Below are positions 1 to 10,156 of a stretch of 64,000 nt of DNA, piece by piece (the first letter of the stretch is position 1; each line of letters begins with the position of its first letter). The notes beneath the pieces were generated by a model that did no database searches, had not been told where the DNA came from, and saw only the letters and a list, made by a program, of their open reading frames with translations. The stretch is from contig NC_135168.1 in assembly GCF_041146795.1 (NCBI RefSeq), forward strand, positions 36,386,870 to 36,450,869. Direction: 5' to 3'. This DNA is from Maylandia zebra. Lineage: Eukaryota > Chordata > Actinopteri > Cichliformes > Cichlidae. Made by a program: the position numbers and the translations under genes.

Positions 1-20
1 ATTGATATATTGTCATATGC

Positions 21-676
21 TGTGGGAGTGTCTGGTTGGGCATGGTCCAGGTTCCTGTCATCCGTCCTTTGGGGTGGAGTTGGCCAGCTCATCACCTGTT
101 TTCAATCTCCGGGGCTCCACCTAGAGGGTTTTTAAGCCAGCACTGCCTGCCACTCCTCGCCAGTTCGTCCTGCTACCATCTGTGATTCATCACCCGTCGC
201 ACTCACCAGTAGTGCTGGTTCCGTCTCCATCCTGTTTTTCCGTCTGCTCGGAACCCAAGGACCACATACACAACTTCTTCTCAGCCTGCCCTTCAGTCCA
301 TACTCTCCACCTCCTTGGAATCTGGACCGGACTCTCCCCACTCTCGATCCTCTCTGGAATGCTCCCATGGCAGCCTTTTCCCCCGCTTAATAACCAGGGT
401 CTCCAAGTAAGCCCAAGACTATCCACTGGCACTCCATACCTCTGTCCCTTACTCGTTTGTCACTCAGTAACACCTTTCTCCTGTGTTTACAGAAAGTTCC
501 CGTTCGAGTTCTCCCTGTGCTCTACGCCTGTTTCCCCGCCCACGGATTTCCCTTAGTTTCTGCGAATGGTTTCTGTTAAACCCAGTTCTGTTCACGTTTT
601 TGTTCCTTCTAATAAATTATACATAGTTCGAGCAATTGAGTCTGCTTTTGAGTCCACCGCATCCTTGTTTGTGACA
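21..676 (+). mobile_element. Probable solo LTR of a Ty3/gypsy-like retrotransposon
   Basis: The stretch starts TGTGGGAG and ends TTTGTGACA, has a TATA-like TTTTTAAG near 130, a pyrimidine-rich middle and an AATAAATTA poly(A)-type signal near 610. This is the layout of fish gypsy-type LTRs. No internal gag/pol-like coding sequence lies next to it within the window, so it looks like a solo LTR fossil, or the 3' LTR of an element cut by the window edge. I could not find a clean target duplication. The family call rests on general resemblance only. Confidence 0.5.
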
Positions 677-2472
677 TATATAGTTTGAAGCCTACGCTTT
701 CAACACGCTTGTCTTAAATCAGTGATGTGATTTGGATGCACTGGTGTGTTCGTTGAATCCAGAGGGTTAAAGCACCATTTAAATATTATTTCTAAATCAT
801 ACTATAATGACTATAATATGTATATATATAGCTGCACATATGAAATGCACAGCTTTAAACAGTTCTCAAAATCTAATTTAGCAGTAATTTAGCGATGTAG
901 GCTTATGATTTACAGCTAAATCAAGTTATAAATAACAGAAAGGATGTCTACAATGGTCAAGGTAAATCGCTGTACAACGGCTGATGGACTGTTACTGTTA
1001 CATTTTACACTTTACACTTTACAAGTTAAAAATCCTACATTTTGAATGGTTCCAAATTATTAGCAATTACATGTTTTCTTTAGAATTCTCAACTGTAACG
1101 AATCTGATGCAAATCTGGCAAAAACTGCATGCAGGTCGAGCTTCCGCTAATAATAAAAATAATGGTATGACTTTATAATAATGTAACACTATTAAGAATT
1201 AGTGAGGTAGCGAGTGCTTAAATAATCCTTTATATATCATTAATCCTCCTTAGTAAGTCATTTATAAATACATATGGATTTATTCATCTATATACACCAT
1301 GTACAGCTATCAATTCTGTATGTCACTGCTGGTAATAATCATATCATATCAATCACTTACACAGTCTCTTTGATATTTGATTTACTACTTTAATATGTCT
1401 AACCATCTTAGATCATTTTAAAATAGAGCGTCTTTGTAAAATAATAATTGTGCTTAAACTAAGTGGACTGATTGAAAAGACTGTGTCATAACTCATGTTA
1501 CTCAGCAGAAACGTCCGTAATAGAATCCAGAATCTGGGATGAATGGCTGAAGTGATCCCCCCACTGTGCCTGTCACTTTGTGATTTAATATGAAGGGCAA
1601 AAGCTTGAAGACATTTTTCTTTCTGTTATGTTCAAGGACAGCATGGTCTACCCACCCCGCTTTATGCTACACGATCCATCATAACTCATGACTCTATTTT
1701 GTCAATTTCACATACGTATGTGATTCTGTCCCGCATGAGTCACGTGGGCTTTCTGAGCAGCGCTCAGTCTCAGCTCGATATCAGCGGTCTGGTAAGCTTA
1801 GAGCTAAGTTACAGCGTAAAATATTGAGATAACATGTAAATAACTTGTTTTTTTTGGGTTTTTTGCCGGTTTTCTTGCCTTGTTTTTAGCGGATCTCTCA
1901 GAGCTCTGTGCAACTGCACCAAGTGGAGCAAGGCATAAACTCAAATTCATCTGCTGACATGAAACAGCTGTTCATTTACTTACCTATTTTCTTCCCTCTT
2001 CAGTTTAACGTGCACATGAGAAGTGTTAAAGAAACAAATCGTTTGTGGGCGATTATTTCTACGGCAGCAGAACTCTGTCGCAAACACGGCTGACACAAAA
2101 TGGATGAGCAATGAGGCATTATATGGCACAGCTCTTGCGTGACAGGATGGTTTTTTGGCCCGCTGGATGAAGCCGCACGTAACGTCGCTCTCTGCACAGA
2201 GGAATTTCTACAGGGCTTGCGCATCATTGCCTTTTACAGCGGGGGAGTCTCACTGTGGGCCTGCTGCTACAATGGCAATTCTCCTAATGCATTTGTCCAT
2301 CGGGTTTAGCGCTGCCTGCCTTATCATGCATATGATGTGTTCCTACATATCCCGATGGGCTGTGGGTCACAGTAGTATCAGGAGGTTTTAGGTGTCGTAC
2401 ATCCAAAGAGGCCAACGAGAGCAAGAAATGGGGAAGATGACAATGATTTGATGTGACTTTATTTGTATCATA
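677..2472. other. Intergenic, no gene recognised
   Basis: AT-rich intergenic sequence. I see no coding exon and no repeat that I can name. Short open frames at 1908-2093 and 2155-2391 have no recognisable domain and no splice context. Confidence 0.5.
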
Positions 2473-3159
2473 CACTGTAAAAAAGGGCAGTGAAATTGAC
2501 ATAAAAACCATGTAAAACCCCTACAGAAATGTATAGTAAACCCCAAAACACAACTTTCCTGTTTCGATCACAGTGAATTATTGTAAACCTTTAAACAGAA
2601 TGTTCCTGTTATATTTACAACATGAATGTGTGATTATAATCAAATTTATTGGTTAAAACTACAAATACTGTGAATAAAAACAGTGAAACACCGTAATACT
2701 CATAACCAAACAATCATGTTAATTTGACATGCAAATACTGTAAAAATCACAGTTTTAGTCAGTTTTTCTTAAAAACACATGACGTATATGTAAGTCACTT
2801 TACAACTGCATGGATGTACTGGGCCTACTTTTAACATGATTCATGAAATGATGCAAAGTCATGGATTGGACTAATAAAAATGTTTTCACAGAAGATGTCA
2901 TTGTGAACCTGAGAGGTTGCCTCTCCATTTATAGGCTATATAAAAATATACAATTAAAATTGTTTACATCATGTTTTTTTCTTAAATCATTTGCAGCCTA
3001 TTGTAGGGTAACCAATAAGAAATTATTATTTAACGACTAAGTAATGCTTCTGTCATAATGCTTGTATTCTTTATGTTTCTTTTAATTGCAATGTGATACT
3101 TAGACTAGAATACTTTTTTGGGTTAGGTCAGCAATGTCTCATTATTAAAGGCTAAACAA

Positions 3160-3476
3160 ACTTACAGTGCCTCCCATAGGATCTCTATGGTGCCTCATCT
3201 CCACAGAGCTGTAAGCTACTTCAGGCCACTCACAGTTGCACTGAGCGCGCCTAATTTTGAATGTGCATCTGAAGCTCGTCTCTGATTGGATAATGACGTG
3301 AGGGCGGGAGGAGAAGAGCGCCTAGTTCACGACTATAGCTAACGAGCCAGCACGAGAGAGAAGACGGGAGAAGAAAACATCGAACTTTCAGCAACTACGT
3401 TGTTAGGACAAATTACAAACATACGATTTCAAGTGTTTTTTGAGGATCTGTGTTTGTTCGTCAGAAAGTCTGCACG
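3160..3476 (+). promoter_or_regulatory. Promoter-like region and non-coding first exon of the zinc-finger gene
   Basis: This is a locally GC-richer block in AT-rich surroundings. It contains an inverted CCAAT box (GATTGG near 3284) followed by a CRE-like TGACGTGAG near 3294, then G-rich sequence. It ends in a good splice donor (CACG, then GTAAGT, at 3476/3477). A matching acceptor, ACTTTAG, lies at 3595 just before the ATG at 3607. I infer a promoter plus a 5' untranslated exon belonging to the gene inside the element. Confidence 0.5.
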
Positions 3477-3606
3477 GTAAGTTCAATATCTTGGCGACGT
3501 TTTTTCGAGATAAAAGCACCAGTTGATATTTAGACCAAGGCTCATAACCTAGCGCTAGCATGCTAGTTCAGCTGAAAAGCACAGGCAAACTTTAGAAATA
3601 CTAAAA

Positions 3607-5348
3607 ATGATCATCTGCGTCTTTTGTAAAAAGGTATTGGTCACATTAAGAGGCTATGTACTACATTGCAGAGTGCATAAGAATGAGCCTTGTTGTATTT
3701 TTAAATGTGTTGGCGCCAATTGCAGCCAAACATTCACCACGTACTCTGCTTTCAAGGGGCATTTTTATCGTGTGCACAATGCACCTGCACTTCAAGCTAC
3801 TCCTAAAGCTCTTGTTGCAGATTTAAAATGTGCAGTTTCATTATGTGCCCGCCATTTTCAAACAGTGAAAGAGCTAGTGTCTCACTTAAATGATCATATT
3901 GCAGGGGGCAGGTCTGTGTCATGTCCAGTAAGTGGTTGTAAGCATATGTTTACAAAAAAGTCATCATTTACTTCTCACATGTGTAGGAAGCATAAAGCTT
4001 GTTCCCCAGATGGTATTGATGACATGTACAAGGAATCTCGTCCTCAGCCCCCAAATGACAGTACAGAATATTCAGAAAACACACATGAAACTATGGCATC
4101 TGCTAGTTCAGCCAGTGATATGCCAGAGAAGGATAGTCATTCTTATCTCAGAAACATGTGTCTCTTTTACCTTAAACAGCTACTCAGCTACTTTGAAGAG
4201 AAGGAGGAGTCCATGCTTCTCTGTGCTGAAGATCAGTGCGCCCCAGGGTGGCTGTGGCTACAATGTAGCTTACCATCACCAGTGTGTGAATGTGTGCGTG
4301 AATGGGTGGATGACTGGATATGTAAAGCGCTTTGGGGTCCTTAGGGACTAGAAAAGCGCTATATAAATACAGGCCATTTACCATTTACATGTCTGGCAGA
4401 TGAGGTACAACTGGAGCAAGTGCCTCTGACACCCACTATTATCATGTGTGGTAAGTCTGTTTCATAGCTCTCTCTCTCTCTTTTTTTTTTTAAGTGCATT
4501 TTTTATAGAATGTCATGTGACTGCCGTGTTTATTGATATAACCTGTTAAATAATTTCTTCACAGGACAGTCCTGCTATTCCTCAAGAAGATACATGCTGA
4601 GTGTTGATCGGCACCTCGTCAGCACAAACATATCCTCCTTCATTTCTGCACTGTGCCTCATGTTCGGGAGCTACTACAATTTCAACATCCATTATCCATC
4701 TGAGCTGGCTTCCACTTTAGAGTTTCTTCAGAGGTGAACAAATATGGCTTTGTTATTTCTCATAACTGAGACTCTGGGATCTGGAGTCTGGCTTTGATGT
4801 GGTTCGAGTCCAGGTCTGGCTCTGAGTCTCGGTCGGCTTTGGAGCCGGTTTCAGTTGTTTTTTCTGTTTTTTGTTGTTGTTTTTTTTGTTTGTTTGTTTG
4901 GTTTTTTTAAATACATTAACAGTCTGAATCTGGGTCCAAGCCTGGCCGAGACTCAGGGCTAGACCAAGCGTCAACTGACGTCTGACTACCTATAACCTTT
5001 GCTTTGGATTTTAACAATGCTAAAGTGTGACATATCACTGCAGAAGACACTCGTGAAGGGTGCCAATACTTTTGACCATGCATTGTTCACTTCCCCACAG
5101 CATTTTGGTTATACTTTGTCTTGAACGTGGTCATGGCCATGACTGTATATATATGTATATACTTAATTTTTACTTACTTTGTATGTGTATTTTAACTGAT
5201 CAATTATAAAAATGCTTAATAAACTTTTATATGATTGTTATTCTACAGGTGTTTCTTCTCCATAAACCCAGAAAAAGGAACCAAAGTAGAGAACAAAAAC
5301 TCAAAGCGTCGTCTCAGTGTGAACCCTCGAGTCCTCACCCTGATTTAG
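3607..5348 (+). pseudogene. Multicopy fish C2H2 zinc-finger gene, interrupted copy
   Basis: The first coding exon starts at 3607 and encodes about 180 residues with C2H2-like fingers: CVFCKKVL...HCRVH, then CVGANCSQTF...HFYRVH, CAVSLCARHF...HLNDH and CPVSGCKHMF...HMCRKH. An L2-type LINE tail is inserted in this exon near 4235 and supplies the stop. Further exons are 4565-4733 and 5249 onward, with good GT/AG sites. They encode a C-terminal module (SSFISALCLMFGSYYNFNIH, then INPEKGTK, then NPRVLTLI) that I recognise from multicopy uncharacterised fish proteins, where it is predicted downstream of zinc fingers. The frame stops at 5346-5348, about 11 codons before the family's usual DLADHEWR end. 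A poly(A)-type AATAAA lies near 5907. Function is unknown; this copy is probably not functional. Confidence 0.55.
4235..4376 (+). mobile_element. L2-type LINE/SINE 3' tail
   Basis: Contains the conserved fish tail AAAGCGCTTTGGGGTCC followed by GAAAAGCGCTATATAAATAC, preceded by TGTGGCTACAATGTAGC and CATCACCAGTGTGTGAATG. This matches the 3' end architecture of L2-clade LINEs and SINEs that borrow their tail. A related copy in inverse orientation lies at 19310-19530. It interrupts the zinc-finger coding exon. Confidence 0.6.
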
Positions 5349-6395
5349 GATCTCGCTGACCACGAGTGGCGCTAAGCCTAAATCTTGACTCTCTGTGGAC
5401 TGTTAGTTTTACTTTGTTAATTTTGTTCCACAATGTGTACTGGAACCTTTTACTGGTCGAATGCATGAAGCCAATTCATGAAGATGTTCTTTCTTTGTAG
5501 GAATGTTCTTTATTTACATAAGAAAAGAAAAAAAACAACATGCTGCTACTGCAGTGTTTCTAGACCACATGTGTAGGTTTGTTTCACCACGTGGTTTTGC
5601 TGATGTTTTCTGACCAGGGCCATGGTTGTGGTGACAGCAGGGTGCGTGTTGCGTTGCACGGTGATTATGATCATTTTTGGCACAATATGTGTTTTTTGTT
5701 TTAAAGTCTTAACAGGTTATTTAACTTTTTCTGGTGGAGGGTCTAACAAATGCTTGTTTCATGAACATGGTTCTTGCTTTGCAGGAATGTTCCACAGCTT
5801 TTATAGCCTATATTTTGATTGAATTGTGTAGTTGCTGTGTGCCTTGCATATTGTGTTAGTTGGAAAAATGGATCCATTTGCTGTCATTTTGCTAATGTGG
5901 CTGCAAAATAAATTTCCCAAAAGTGATATTTTCCTCTCTTGTGTTTTCTCATGTGTATTTTTGCATGTTTGGGTGTAGGCGTAGCAGTAAGAAATTTGCT
6001 GGGTTATGGTTAAAATTTTACATTAAAACATATAATATTCAGCATAGATTTTATGTATAATTTACAGAGCAGCTCCATTTAATATGCACAGTTTCACCGT
6101 AGTTCTACCATTTTAAATTAGTTCTTTGTACGATATTTCCCTGTTAATTTTGCAGTTTATGGATCCACAAAAAGCATTTATTACTTGTAAAAGATACAGG
6201 AAATAGTGTATTTATATATCACATCTATGTGTGAAATTAACTTCTTTTTCCTGTAGATTTAACAGTTTTAATCTGAGATTCATTCACTGTAAATCAATTT
6301 ACAAGTTGCATCTGTAAAGCGTTTTTACAGGAAGTCCCTGGTAACCCCAGCTGCCAGGGTTTTCCTGTAAAAACAGCACGTTTTTTTTTACAGTG

Positions 6396-7008
6396 TAGTC
6401 TACACTGGGGATTGGACTTAACTTAATTTAATTCAGTTATTTCTGGTTGAGAAAATGTTCCCATGCTCACTATTGACAGCAGGTCTATTGGACCATTGTG
6501 CCGAAAATATATGTAGCTCGTCATACTTAATATTTAATTAAATTACCAAAATTTAATACATTTTTAAAGTAGAAGATTACAACTTGATTGACATTTATGT
6601 CAATCATAAATGTCGTGTTTGGGAAGTACCCTACATGGTAAAAACTACTGAGCCACACCTTTTAATGACTGAATTCAATGACAGTAGTATATTGCTTTTT
6701 TGGGATTGACCTTAGTTCCGGTGAAAGGAAATCTTAATCCTTTGAGCTCTGTGGGAACAGTTTGGGAAAGGCCCTTTTCTTTCCAATCATGTGGTGACCA
6801 GATCCTAATAAAGTAAATGTGGTACAAACACAGCTTTTGACCAGGACAAAATCTTGGAACTTTTCCAACCGTAATACAAAAAGGATAAAAGGAATGTTCT
6901 TATGGGCTTATGCAGTCTTTATATACTCCTTTATTTTCTGTTATTTAAGAGCTATTTTCTAGTTCAGTATTGATGCATCTATAGACTGGAATACCTTTTT
7001 CAACTACA
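6396..7008. other. Intergenic, no gene recognised
   Basis: AT-rich sequence between two transposons. No exon or RNA gene is visible. Confidence 0.5.
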
Positions 7009-7016
7009 TCTGACAG

Positions 7017-7974
7017 CAGTGTTGGTCAAGTTACTTGAAAAAAGTAATCAGTAACTAATTACTGATTACTTCCCCAAAAAAGTAATCCCGTTACTTTACT
7101 GATTACTTATTTTCAAAAGTAATTAATTACTTAGTTACTTAGTTACTTTTTAAAAACACAATTTACAACCTGAATAGGTGATAAACCGATAGATCTTTCA
7201 GCCCAATTCTACTTTTTCTGTATAATCCATCATACAAAATGTAATCAAATGGAAAAGTCTCTCTTTTTAAAACTTGTTTTATTAGTTTTAATCTTTTAAC
7301 TTTATGCATCAAGCAAAAATATAATTATATGCAACATTCTCTGACTTGAAGAAATTTGCTTAACATTTAAACTTATTTTCTGCACATTCCAGCACATACA
7401 ATTTATTTTTGTGTGTTTCACTCAGTCTTTCAAATAAATGCAAGTAAAACACAGAAAATAAATAACATCAAAGACTAGCGGTCCTGTTGCTCTATTTTCA
7501 CCTGTAAAGCAGGAGTAGCGTAGGCGGAGGTTTGCCCTGGTGCAGGTGTGCCGCGGCGGTCAGTTGAAGAATCCGCGAGTTTCTCAGCGCACTCGGTGCT
7601 TGCTTGGAAGTTTAGGGTTTTTTTTCGCTGTAAAAAGAAGTTTTCTTCCCACGCACAACGGACACTAATGTTTTTGTCACTTTTTATGGAATTAAACTCA
7701 AAATAAGGTCAGTACTTCCACGCTTTAAACACTCTCTCCTGCATTCATATATGATCCACTGTTGATCTGCACACAGCTTTTGTCACGAACGTCGCACTTG
7801 CTTACGTCACTGTCATGAGACATTCTGGCAAAAAAATCACGGTTTTAGTAACGCAGTAACGCAGCGTTCCTACGGGAAAGTAACGGTAATCTAATTCCCG
7901 TTTTTGCAATAGTAATCCCTTACTTGACTCGTTACCTGAAAAAAGTAATCAGATTACAGTAACGCCCATCTCTG
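7017..7974 (+). mobile_element. Non-autonomous hAT element with exact 8-bp target duplication
   Basis: The element begins CAGTGTTGG and ends CCATCTCTG, imperfect inverted ends of hAT type. It is flanked by the exact 8-bp duplication TCTGACAG at 7009-7016 and 7975-7982. Both termini are built from many AGTAATC/GATTACTT and GTTACTTAG motifs, a common fish MITE-like repeat. Its 958 bp hold no transposase frame. Confidence 0.85.
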
Positions 7975-8184
7975 TCTGACAGTTTTACCAACTTTTAGCC
8001 AGTTATAACACTGACATACTGTTGACTCCCATGCAAAATTAAAACAAAAAAAGAGAATAGAGAAATAAAAACTGATTTCTCAGGGTTTTTTTGGCCACTT
8101 CACTTTTTTTTGGTAATTTTCATCATAATCAAAGCTTGTGACTTTTTGGTACCTTGTAGCTTTTGCTGATGGGAATTACGGTGT

Positions 8185-8490
8185 GTTCACACCGAACGCG
8201 ATGGACGCGAATAGAGCGTCAGGTTTACATGTAAAGTCAATGGAAAGGCGCGATGACGCGCGATTGCGGGTCCCGCGAAAATTCGGAAGCAGATTTGCGT
8301 CGCGAAAACGCCAAAACGCGTGAAACGCGCGTCAGTGTAGCGCGTCTGGCGCGTTTGACTCGCGAATAAAACCACGCGCGTGAGTTTTTGTGTTGCATTT
8401 TGTGCATACGCGCGTTTCGCGTCTACCGCTCGAGTTGGAAAAATCTGAACTCCAGCGTCAAATCGCGCCGCGACAACCAATCAGGAGCCT
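8185..8490 (+). promoter_or_regulatory. CpG-rich subterminal region of Harbinger (left)
   Basis: About 300 bp with very high CpG density in otherwise AT-rich DNA, with many GCGCG, GCGTC, CGCGA and CGCGTG motifs in both orientations. In studied Harbinger elements the Myb-like accessory protein binds subterminal repeats, so these are candidate binding sites. The mirror copy is at about 17572-17877. Confidence 0.6.
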
Positions 8491-8554
8491 GGTGACGTGG
8501 CTGTTACCTAGGTCAAAGGGGCAGATCCAGCCAAAGCCTTTCATACTTCAATGG

Positions 8555-9664
8555 AGGGGAAGGCTAATCAATGCGGTAGCAAACAACTCGGAGCTGTACA
8601 ACACCAGCTGCTTTCAGTACCGAGACAGGAATAAAAAGGACCGAGCTTGGAGGAAGATATGTGAAGAGATCGGGCAACCTGGTAAGTTCATTCATTTCTC
8701 TTTTGAAAGTTTTCACTGACCCGGGGAAGCCGCACAAAAGCTAGCAAGCCACCGCTATTTTCCCACTGACGTACAAATACCGTTCTGCTTTTATGCATGT
8801 TGTCATTTAGGAATATATTTTATTGTTTATTAATAAACAGCACACAGTGGTCCCGCTGTTCATCCGTCACTGCTTTGCTTTTTCGCTGATTTTTTATTGC
8901 ACAGTACAGCATTGCATTCTGCAGCCTGATTGACAAATCTCCTGCGCTTGCCAAATTTATCACGTTTGGTTTTGATAACCATCGCGTCCAATAGAAAAAA
9001 CAGCACAAAAACACCCATAACTATGAGCCTCATTCGGAAATAGACACCTGCACCGTGAGGGAAAAAGGCGCACGAAAGTGGCGGGCAGATGAAGACAAAC
9101 CGCGGCATAATAATACTTTTACGTTTTGCAATCTACAAAGGTTTGCACTTTGAGAATCAATTGTGAGAACTGTGACCAGGGGATAGTTATTCTGAGAACC
9201 CCTGCAATAAATGAGGGACCACTGTCTACTCTACGATTATTATATCCAACCTGTTAACATTTAATACTGTATTGATAGAACCAACTGATTCTGCAGCAGA
9301 GCATCCCCAGTCCCTGAGCTCCTGCTGCTGCACCCACAGATATGTACAGCAAGCACTGATACCTTTTTAGTCGGTGGGATTCCCTTGTGATCACCTTTAC
9401 TAAATATCTACAACCAATCTGATTATATCCTGTTATTGTTTTTTGTTTTTTTTTCAATATTGAAATTAAAATCTAGTAGCAGCCTTCTCATTTCTTTGTG
9501 TTTTGTGCTGTTTTACAGGCCCACAGAGGAGGACGGCTCCGAGGCAGATGAGGGACGGGTCCCAGGACGGTCCATCGGCGGTGGAGCTGGCCATCCTGGA
9601 GTCCCTGAAGAGGCCACACCAGTCTCCAATGGAGCATTTCCTCCTCAGCCTTGTTCCTGCTCTG
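8555..9664 (+). pseudogene. Harbinger MADF/BESS-like DNA-binding protein, left copy
   Basis: Exon 1 (about 8555-8681) encodes a MADF/Myb-SANT-like stretch: RLINAVANNSELYN, then YRDRNKKDRAWRKICEEIG, ending at donor CCTG/GTAAGT. The acceptor TTTTACAG before 9519 continues in phase to a second exon whose end, EHFLLSLVPALE, resembles a BESS motif. In PIF/Harbinger elements this accessory protein helps the nuclease bind the ends. No ATG lies in frame just before the MADF motif (the frame reads LQWRGRLINAV), so the copy is probably not translated normally. Confidence 0.65.
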
Positions 9665-9879
9665 GAGAGCAGCTGGTCCTTTTTATTCCTGTCTCTCTGT
9701 AAATTCTTATATTTTATATATTTATGTTTAATGTTTTTCTGTTTGAGACTTTTAATATTATTTCAAATAAATGTTTATAATGACTAATGTCTCAGTTCTA
9801 CTACACAGCAAATGTTGGCACACAACTTGACACATGTAGAATTTATTTCATATTATACTAATGACAAAATATACTGATA

Positions 9880-10156
9880 CAGTGGGATGCAGAAGTTTGG
9901 GCAACCTTGTTAATAGACATTATTTTCCTGTATAAATCGTTGGTTGTTACAATAAAAAATGTCAGTTAAATATCATACAGGAGACACACACACAGTGATA
10001 TTTGAGAAGTGAAAAGAAGTTTACTGGATTTACAGAAAGTGTGCAATAATTGTTTAAACAAAATCAAGCAGGTGCATAAATTTGGGCACCACAAAAAAGA
10101 AATGAAATAAATATTTAGTGTATATCAATGTGTGTGTCTCCTATATGATATATGGG
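9880..10156 (+). mobile_element. Internally deleted Tc1-like element, left copy
   Basis: Starts CAGTGGGATGCAGAAGTTTG after TA and contains the long terminal-repeat sequence of a common fish Tc1 family (GGGCAACCTTGTTAATAGAC, then GTGCATAAATTTGGGCACC). It ends in the opposite-end motif GTGTCTCCTATATGATATA. All coding sequence is gone. It abuts the HARBI1 exon and replaces that gene's C-terminal part. Confidence 0.65.

Larger units (their letters stand above)
2473..6395 (+). mobile_element. DNA-transposon-like element with short TIRs carrying a zinc-finger gene
   Basis: The ends are inverted repeats: CACTGTAAAAAA at 2473 and its reverse complement ending at 6395, each flanked by TA. Subterminal sequence at both ends is rich in TACAG/CTGTAA motifs, and a hairpin (CCCTGG...CCAGGG) sits near 6336-6359. 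Inside are a GC-richer promoter-like region and a spliced C2H2 gene. Similar CACTGTAAAAAA ends are common in fish DNA transposons. I cannot assign the superfamily; TA flanks would fit Tc1/mariner-like insertion but could be chance. The element is about 3.9 kb. Confidence 0.55.

Noticed and set aside
2473-6395. Helitron identity for the gene-carrying element
   Set aside because: A hairpin lies near the 3' end, but both ends are inverted repeats and there is no TC start or CTRR end.
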